Source of the DNA: Gymnorhina tibicen
Taxonomy: Eukaryota > Chordata > Aves > Passeriformes > Artamidae
Assembly: GCA_013399875.1 (NCBI GenBank)
Contig: VXAZ01009368.1
Coordinates: 6,607 to 70,606 of the forward strand
Length of the DNA stretch: 64,000 nucleotides
Reading direction: 5' to 3'
A model generated the notes under the pieces. The model was not told the origin of the DNA. It made no database searches and was given only the letters and a program-made list of their open reading frames with translations. The translations under genes were made by a program, and so were the position numbers. This document shows, in pieces, positions 57,064 to 64,000 of this stretch (position 1 is the stretch's first letter; each line of letters starts with the position of its first letter).

Positions 57064-60000
57064 AACAAGCACAAGAAGACAGAGAAGATTTAGCTGTACC
57101 ACTCACACTCTGCAGTCTCTGCTAACAAAACAGCACTGAAGGATCACTGCTGACCAGCCCACCTCACTCCTTCAGCTCTGCTGACGATCCCGTGTAGCCA
57201 CCGGAACATCAATCAGACAGAGCTTGAGCACACAGATGTCCACATGCACAGCACACCAGCAGTGCCTTCAGAAGTGACTACTTCGTTTGGGTTAAGTAAT
57301 GCCCTTACAACCCTTATTACTTAACCACAGGAGAGGAGACCAAGAGCTCTGAAAAACTCGTAATTCAGCCCTTGCTCTCTAGCACAGTCTATGATATCAG
57401 TCCTGTGGCAGACAGATGGCACTGTGTCTATGTGATATGCAAATGACTTATTCAATTAAGTTGCTATGGGCACTTGTCCTTCATGACCTGGAAATAATTT
57501 CACAACACATGAAAAAAGTGCCCAAGTGCCCAAAGTTAGTATTTCACAGAGGCTCCAAGAGCATCCTTTCTGCATCACCTTTTCTAAAGGTGACGCTGCT
57601 GGCATACAACTTGCGTGACAGCACAGCTAACGAGCCCAGTCCACAGGAGACCATCTTCCCCATCTCAGCAGAGACTGGAAACTGCCAGGGGAATTTCTCA
57701 CCCCTTTGACTGTTTTCCTGCAAAGAACAACTAAAAGTCTATGGTGGTTTTGTGTAATCTTTCTTCTGCTACATTTACTAACCGTACTTGAGTGTGATGA
57801 GTTGGTGTCTTGGCCATTTTCCCATCCATCCATAAGTGTGCATTCCTCTTTAGCTATTCATGCAGCAGCAGGCAGTAAGAGAACCACGGAGCAGGTGTGT
57901 TCCTCAGCAAGGCTCTGTCTCACACCCATGCAGCAAAGGGACAGCAATGCTGCTATACAGACTGCTCACTTCGTTCAAAATTTAGTGGTTCTTCTATTTC
58001 CAAACAGACTGTAAGCCAAACCGACACTGACTCTGATAATACAATTAATCAGATCTTTCTCCAGAAATGTCCATGCCTGATGGTTTTCATTGGCACACAC
58101 ACTGTCAGCTGTCCCATACTTGGCTTACTTGGTGCAGCTCAATGCACACACCCCTGCCAGTCTCAGCCTTCAAGGATGGCAGGAACTGCTCTCACTCCCA
58201 CTTAATGGACAAGCAGACAAAATAAAATAACGATACCTGCAATGATACTTGAGACTTCTACTTCCCCTCATTCTATTACAAGCGGCTCTGCAACATACTA
58301 GGTAAAACCTTGATGAACAGTAGTTGATGTGGGATTAAGAGGATGGGCACACGGCCCATGTGTTCCCGATTATCTGCGGACCAACACGCTCCTCAAACAC
58401 ACCGGGCAGCACCGCAAGCACACACACACCACAGACACCCCCTTGCACTCAGTATGTTAAAATGGGCAAGTGCAGAGCAAAAAGAACAATGTCACACATT
58501 TTGGGATCTGGTACTCAAGTAAAAAGAGAAATGGTCACAGCTGCAGGCTGCTTGTCAGATCTGAACAGCCGGAATGAGACACATAGGCACTAAAGCGAGG
58601 TGTTAAGACTTTAAATGCAGCACCACAAAGTCCTCCTTCATTCATGAATACCCTCAATTTGTCCTTTTCACATGCACATTGCAGAGGAGTCAAAAGTCTT
58701 CTGACTTTTAAAAAAAAGCCATGAATGTTTTCATTTTCTTAAGATTTTTTGGGTTTGTTTTTTTTGGGGGGGCAGGGTGGGGGTCCCTTGCTATTAGATT
58801 GCAACTTTTTTTCCCCATGTATCTGTACTTTGCTACCTAGCATTAAGTATCTTTCCCACAAAAAGGTGTCCACAATCAAGTTTGAGAAATACGTTTGGAA
58901 ATGGCACAGCCAGCTACAGTAGAATTATAGCTTTACAGATAATTTTGTTGAGAATTGCACACCCAAAAATTATATTCAACAGCTACCTGAATAAGCATCT
59001 GAGGTTTTCTGAATTTTAAACACTGAAGGGAAAAAAAGTCTGATGTGATAGTGAAGGTAGGTAGCATTCCACACAAGAACGTAGTATTGAAAAACCACCA
59101 CGAAGGTGTTTTGGTTGCTGGCCCCTTCCAAAATGTCAGTTTACCCAACAATATTCACTTAACTCCCAGCACATGAGCGTATACAGAAGAAAGATGACCA
59201 ATATAATAATTACCCTTTCTACTACATATTCAAGTAATAAGTTATCACGCTATTTCACAGGCACAAAACTCAAGGCACCACAGCAAAGTACTATTGCTCA
59301 AACACGGACACCTCTGCAGACCAATGTATTTCAGAAGCAGAATACTTGCAGATTTGGGGCTTTTTCAGTCCCGTATGAAACAAGTACTTGCTACAATCAT
59401 CCTGCAAGCCAACCAGCATTCTTCCCAACTGGGCTTCTTTTACACTGGACCAGAGCTCCCTCCACATGCTTCAAGGACTTGTATTCTTGTAAAGAGGGCA
59501 GCTCCTTGGCTTCCCCATTCCCATATCCCAGGAGTGTGTGGCTCCATCCTTAGAGAAGTGCCAGAGGCATTTACGACACGGAGCCCGAGGCAGGGGCAAC
59601 AGTGTCTTTCCGGACCAACAGTTTCTACACTAATGACTGAACCTGTGAGAAGCCTACAGCTAAAAGCCTGATTTAATTAAAGCCACTGATTTTTAACTCA
59701 GCTGTTTTCAAACTCCTTGGCTTTCCTGAAAACCACGACCATACTGCATTCTCAGTCACCACTTTCACACTTCAAAATTCATCTGGTTTTTATTTCTACA
59801 GTACCCACTTAACGAGAGCACAAGCATTTAATGACAGCAAATTAGTACCAGGATTTAAGAATATCAATCTCTAGGAAAATATGCAGCTATCAATATTTGA
59901 GATAATAAGTAATTACTATAATGCACTAAGATCTACCTGAAGCATCTAGATCCACGTTCCACGTATCGCTTTCTCTTACTTTCCTCTTGTCTCTTTCAAC

Positions 60001-62017
60001 AGCCATTTTGCACCAAAAGAAATGTTCACGTAAAGTTCTCTGAATGTATCAAAAGAGGGAAGGGGATGGATAGGCAATCATTTGCACACACACCTAAGAG
60101 AAAGTTAAAAATCTGGTTTATTTGAAACTGTGAAATCAAAGTCCAATAAATAAAATGCTTAACATCAACACTGGACACAATGTAGGAAAACTCTGGTAAG
60201 ACTGGATTGTGCCCTTGGTGCCCCTAGCATGGATGAACCATGAAAAGACTTCCCAGCCCCCCACAGCCACACTGTTCTCTCAACAATCTTTCCCCATTCA
60301 TGGCAAGCCTTCCCCAGATACACACTGCCAAATTCCCCCATGCTGGAGTCTCACCAGTACCAGCAGAACTGCCCCAAAGATGACAGGGCTCACAGGGCTG
60401 AGGCTGCAGGAGTGAGAATGAGTGCCTGCATTTCAGAACTTCTAGAGAGCATCCCTCTTCCTCACTCAAAGCCCTCTGAACAGGTTTCATGAACTGTGCT
60501 ATGGCCAAGGATATTCTATTTTTTAATTTTTAATGAGCTATTATTAGGCTATAAGAACACACTGTTTCTTAATCACTTTTTGGGGTGGAGGTGCAACTGA
60601 TCCCATAAATGTTGTTTATGTTTGTTTAACGCTGCTATTAAATTACTAGGTTTTTCCAAACGGCAGATTCTCTCCAAGTAACCGTAGGTTACATACACAT
60701 TAGAACTCTTTGAAGCAATCATATGAAAATATTAAAGATTTTTCCAAAATATAACTCCAAACACAACTTACAGAACCTCAGGCAGGAAGTAATCAAATTC
60801 TGCTAAAAATGTCACACCCTTTCAGAAACAGCAATAAAACATTCTGTATCTGCTTTAAAAACTATGGCACAGGGAAAAAGTATGCTTACTATCTCAAAAA
60901 ATAGAATTAAGCTTGGGCATATCACCCTTTGCTTTTAACACTGGCACAAGTGAACTCTATTTTTTTCTTAGAAAGGAGGGTGGGGAGAGGGGGATGAAGA
61001 AGAGGAAATAAAACCAACACATCTTACGCATTATTTATTATGGAACTGGCTGTTAATACTGGAGGCACTCTTTGACAAGCCAGATGAAAACAAGCATATC
61101 CAGAAAGGACAGTGCTCAACAAGGCCTCAATGTGGCCACCAGTTTGTGCTTCAACTCAAGTTCCCGACAGCTTTTCTGTAGTCTGCAACAGAGATGGTGG
61201 TCCATACTGAAGGTAAGTCTATTTGGGGTTTATACTACTGTGATGCTCTCTACAGGCCAACAAGAACCAATCACTACGTTAGTATCATTGGCTCAGGTAC
61301 CCAACAGTTTAAAGTCTTGATGCTACCAATTCATCCAGTTTCAGTTTATACCATTTCTGACCCAAGGGACTTCAAGCCAGGGATCTAATTTGCTGGGGAG
61401 TAGACTCTGCTCAGTTACTACATCATAAAACAGCAATTTAAAATGTCAGATTTTCCACCAAATTCGGGTGGTATTTGGATAGGGCTTCTACAGATAAGTG
61501 ACGTGCACCGAGGTCATACACTCCATGTATCAAAGCAATTTGACAGTCTCCAAAGCAGCTTTGTTTTTTGAAAAAGAAAATAAAACAAATGCTGCTGCCA
61601 AGCTTTGAACAATAGGTATTTAAACAACCAGGCTTCAACACCAAACAAAACGGAAAAACACTTCTGGTTAGCAAGATCTATTTAACAGATAACATAACCA
61701 TTTCAAGTCAGTTCACTGTAACACTTCAATAGGCACCCGAAAGCCCCTCAGTCCTCACCATGTTAATACTCAGCAGGAACTGCAGATCACCAGGCTTAAC
61801 TGGCACAGGTATTTTGACTGAGGAAAGAACCACAATGCCATGTATTTCACTGCTACCAGTGCACTGGGAATTTGAGAGGGCAATGGACGTAAAGGCCACA
61901 ATCACTTCTTGAGTAGATAAACCAAAACTAGGTCAAAATATCAGGACTTAAAAATACAAATAATCAAATACATGTTTTTCACATAGTTTACCTCGTTATT
62001 TTAACCAACATTACACA
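57064..62017. other. Intergenic stretch upstream of the ADNP2 3' end
   Basis: No gene recognised. It may include more distal ADNP2 3'UTR, since further AATAAA signals in the - strand sense lie at 61034-61039 and 60117-60122. A CA-rich run is at about 58420-58440 and a mixed poly-T/poly-G tract at about 58745-58790. Confidence 0.45.
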
Positions 62018-62416
62018 TTTTATTACTTAGAAAAGATGACATTGCAGAAAAATAAAATAAAATTTGGTTTTAACAGGACAAGTGTTTTACACAGTGGTAC
62101 AAAAAATGTAATGGGAGCCTGGAGGGGAAGAAAAAGAAATGGAAGTGGAACAAAAACAAAAAACAAAAACCACAACACTACCCCCAGAAAAGGTAAAAAG
62201 CTAAAACAAATTCCAGATGTTTAAGTCTGAAGGTTTTAGCTTTTAAAATACACAACTACGTGTGCCTTTCACAATAACAGTCACAAGTGAACGATACTTT
62301 TTGTACTACTGCACCCTTTAACAGGCCAGTCTGCAAGTTAAAACAAACAATATAATAAACTGCTAAATTTTAAGTATGCAATTAAGGATTACTTTTAGCT
62401 GTTACAAAAAGCTGGG
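62018..62416 (-). other. ADNP2: ADNP2 3' untranslated region (proximal form) with polyadenylation signal
   Basis: From the ADNP2 stop to the first AATAAA on the - strand (62018-62023). The real 3' end may lie further down, as other AATAAA signals follow. Confidence 0.5.
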
Positions 62417-64000
62417 TTACATATCCAATGGTCCATCTTTTAAATTTAAACTGTGCTTAATGTTTTTTAGTTCAGACATACTGAAACCCATCAGCACAGA
62501 TGGTTTGTGATGTTTTATCGCCTTTAAGCACGTATTCCTCATTTTTGCAAAGAACGATGCAACATCAATTTTCCACGCATATAGCAGCAAGGAAAGTAAT
62601 TCCACCTCTTTTTTAGAAGGATATGGCCTCTTGTGAAAGTAGTCTGACAAAAACTGTTTCTGTGCCTCATATGAATTGTGATCATACTGATTAGGATCTA
62701 CTGCTAGAAAGCGGAGATCCTCACTGGAAGGAAGCTTCCTCATCTCAGTCCTAATCTTTTGTCGTTTGAAAGGCACTACCCCTGAATTCACTTCGTTCTC
62801 TGGAGACAGAGCTATGCCAGTACTTAAGCTCAGAGGCTGCTGTTCCTTATTCCTTTGGTCTTCTGCAACAAAGCAGGAATCTGATTGCTTTCTTTTCAGT
62901 ACCACAGAAACGTGCTTATCACCATTCACAAACAGCAGCTCTTTCCTCTCAGTGCGCTCAAGCTGCATCTTCAGGCTCGAGTTGGTGTCTTTGGGAGCAC
63001 TTCTACAACGGAGCAAATGTACAGCAATAGCTGTCAGCGTCATATTTCCAGTGTACACACCACAACAGTGGATGCACTTGAAAGCAGGAGACTTTAAAAT
63101 CGTATGCACAGTCGGCATTATATGATGCCGCTCTTTCAAATGCTTTTCATAGGTTTCTCTACCAGCAAACGTACCTAAGCAAAAGGGACAGGTGAACATT
63201 TTTCTGGTGCATCTCCTGTTCACTTGTACTGTCTGAGGTTTCACTTTGATGTAAACAGGGACAAGAATTGTTGAATATATTCCAACAAGCACTGCCAAAT
63301 GTACTTCTCTTTCACCCATGTCTTCATCTGGTAGCACTGTGTTGAAATCGAAGTGTGGAAACACAAGGCCACCCTGAGCATCGTTACCTAGCTGAATTCC
63401 TCGGTTGCTGTAACTCGCATGCAACTGCTTTCTCCCATTGTGTGCAGTTTTATTGTGCTCCACGAGGCTTTTTAAGTCATAGAAAGTACCTGTGCAAAAC
63501 AAGCAAGACAAGCCATGCATGAAGATATGTTTCATGAGCTCTTCCTCACAGAGAAAACATTTACAAGCGTAACACCGGATCGCTTTTTCTGTCATCCTCA
63601 GAAAGGGTGCGCAAGCTGCAAGTTTGTGAGGTTCTGGGGTTTCTACTTTTACTTCACGTGGTTTGTGGGCCACCTCCATGTGCACCTCATAGACATTTGA
63701 TGGGAAAAGCTCGTTACAAACAGGGCAGGTCTTCCACTGCTTGGCCTGTCTGACAGCCTGGCTTGTTTCAGGAGCAGGCGGGGAGGCCTGTAAGGATACA
63801 TTCTCAGAGGTCAAAACCACAGGAGGAGAGGGAGCACTGGCTGGCGACTGGGACAGCTGAGTCACTGACCCCGACTGCATGAGCTGGATGGGCACCTGTG
63901 GAGGTGTCACAGTCGCTACTCCACCACCAGAAGGTACAGGCAAAGTAACTGAGATGGGGGCCAGCGTGTACGTAGGTATCCCATTAACCTGCTTGCCAGT
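62417..64000 (-). CDS. ADNP2: ADNP2 (activity-dependent neuroprotector homeobox 2), C-terminal part of the last exon, cut by the window edge
   Basis: The frame is open from the window edge at 64000 to TAA at 62417-62419, 527 residues. The codon at 63941-63943 is TTG (Leu), not a start; coding continues beyond the window. With residue 1 at the edge, it opens TGKQVNGIPTYTLAP, matching ADNP2, then a Ser/Pro/Gln-rich segment. Zinc fingers follow: C92-x2-C95...H107...H112, C143-x2-C146...H158...H162, C166-x2-C169...H182...H187, C271-x2-C274...H287...H292, and C309-x2-C312...H328...C332. A divergent homeodomain (about 440-505) has PYPSKKEVELLSLL, WKIDVASFFAKMRNTCLKA and KPSVLMGFSMSELKNIKH. Human ADNP2 has the same order. 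ADNP-family proteins are nuclear chromatin-associated regulators. The paralogue ADNP was rejected because the linker and fingers fit ADNP2 better and the acidic ADNP tail is missing. Confidence 0.95.
   Translation of the reverse strand, partial: TGKQVNGIPTYTLAPISVTLPVPSGGGVATVTPPQVPIQLMQSGSVTQLSQSPASAPSPPVVLTSENVSLQASPPAPETSQAVRQAKQWKTCPVCNELFPSNVYEVHMEVAHKPREVKVETPEPHKLAACAPFLRMTEKAIRCYACKCFLCEEELMKHIFMHGLSCLFCTGTFYDLKSLVEHNKTAHNGRKQLHASYSNRGIQLGNDAQGGLVFPHFDFNTVLPDEDMGEREVHLAVLVGIYSTILVPVYIKVKPQTVQVNRRCTRKMFTCPFCLGTFAGRETYEKHLKERHHIMPTVHTILKSPAFKCIHCCGVYTGNMTLTAIAVHLLRCRSAPKDTNSSLKMQLERTERKELLFVNGDKHVSVVLKRKQSDSCFVAEDQRNKEQQPLSLSTGIALSPENEVNSGVVPFKRQKIRTEMRKLPSSEDLRFLAVDPNQYDHNSYEAQKQFLSDYFHKRPYPSKKEVELLSLLLYAWKIDVASFFAKMRNTCLKAIKHHKPSVLMGFSMSELKNIKHSLNLKDGPLDM

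Noticed and set aside
62417..64000. The - strand zinc-finger frame as ADNP rather than ADNP2
   Set aside because: The proline-rich linker, the finger sequences and the C-terminus directly after the homeodomain fit ADNP2; ADNP has a long acidic tail here.

Overview
This is vertebrate, almost certainly avian, nuclear DNA. It has long AT-rich introns, many CR1 LINE fragments on both strands, an ERVL-type LTR with a 5-bp target-site duplication, and two vertebrate genes recognisable from their encoded protein. There are no bacterial operons, rRNA or tRNA genes, and no CRISPR array.

Layout. Positions 1-310 are CpG-rich and look like the downstream edge of a promoter CpG island. From 2119 to 45386 the + strand carries RECK, a GPI-anchored, Kazal-containing metalloprotease inhibitor and Wnt7 co-receptor. 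I could place 20 consecutive coding exons with GT-AG junctions and matching phases. They encode 936 residues with no internal stop or frameshift. Only the short first exon (signal peptide) lies upstream of the window. The RECK 3'UTR runs to a poly(A) signal at 46409. A roughly 15.6-kb intergenic stretch with CR1 pieces and microsatellites follows. On the - strand, 62417-64000 is the C-terminal part of the last coding exon of ADNP2, a zinc-finger/homeodomain nuclear protein; it converges on RECK and is cut by the window edge.

Most notable element. In the middle of the largest RECK intron (16804-26298) lies a complete type I hammerhead ribozyme at 21363-21436. It has an intact CUGAUGA core, a GC-closed stem II, GAAA, a 3-bp stem III and a GUC cleavage site. 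Its position and architecture match the amniote intronic ribozyme known as HH9, reported from an intron of human RECK. It would cut the RECK pre-mRNA between the exons at 16756-16803 and 26299-26332. An imperfect direct repeat brackets it, possibly a relic of its retroelement origin.

Other points of interest are an in-frame 42-nt cassette-exon candidate (17839-17880), a RECK exon with almost exclusively G/C third codon positions (41346-41556), an AATAAA-plus-A16 retrocopy-like tail in an intron, miR-15/16 and Pumilio sites in the RECK 3'UTR, and the unexpected RECK/ADNP2 adjacency, since these genes lie on different human chromosomes. Exon numbers below assume one upstream exon. RECK residues are numbered from the first complete codon in the window (add about 35 for human numbering).
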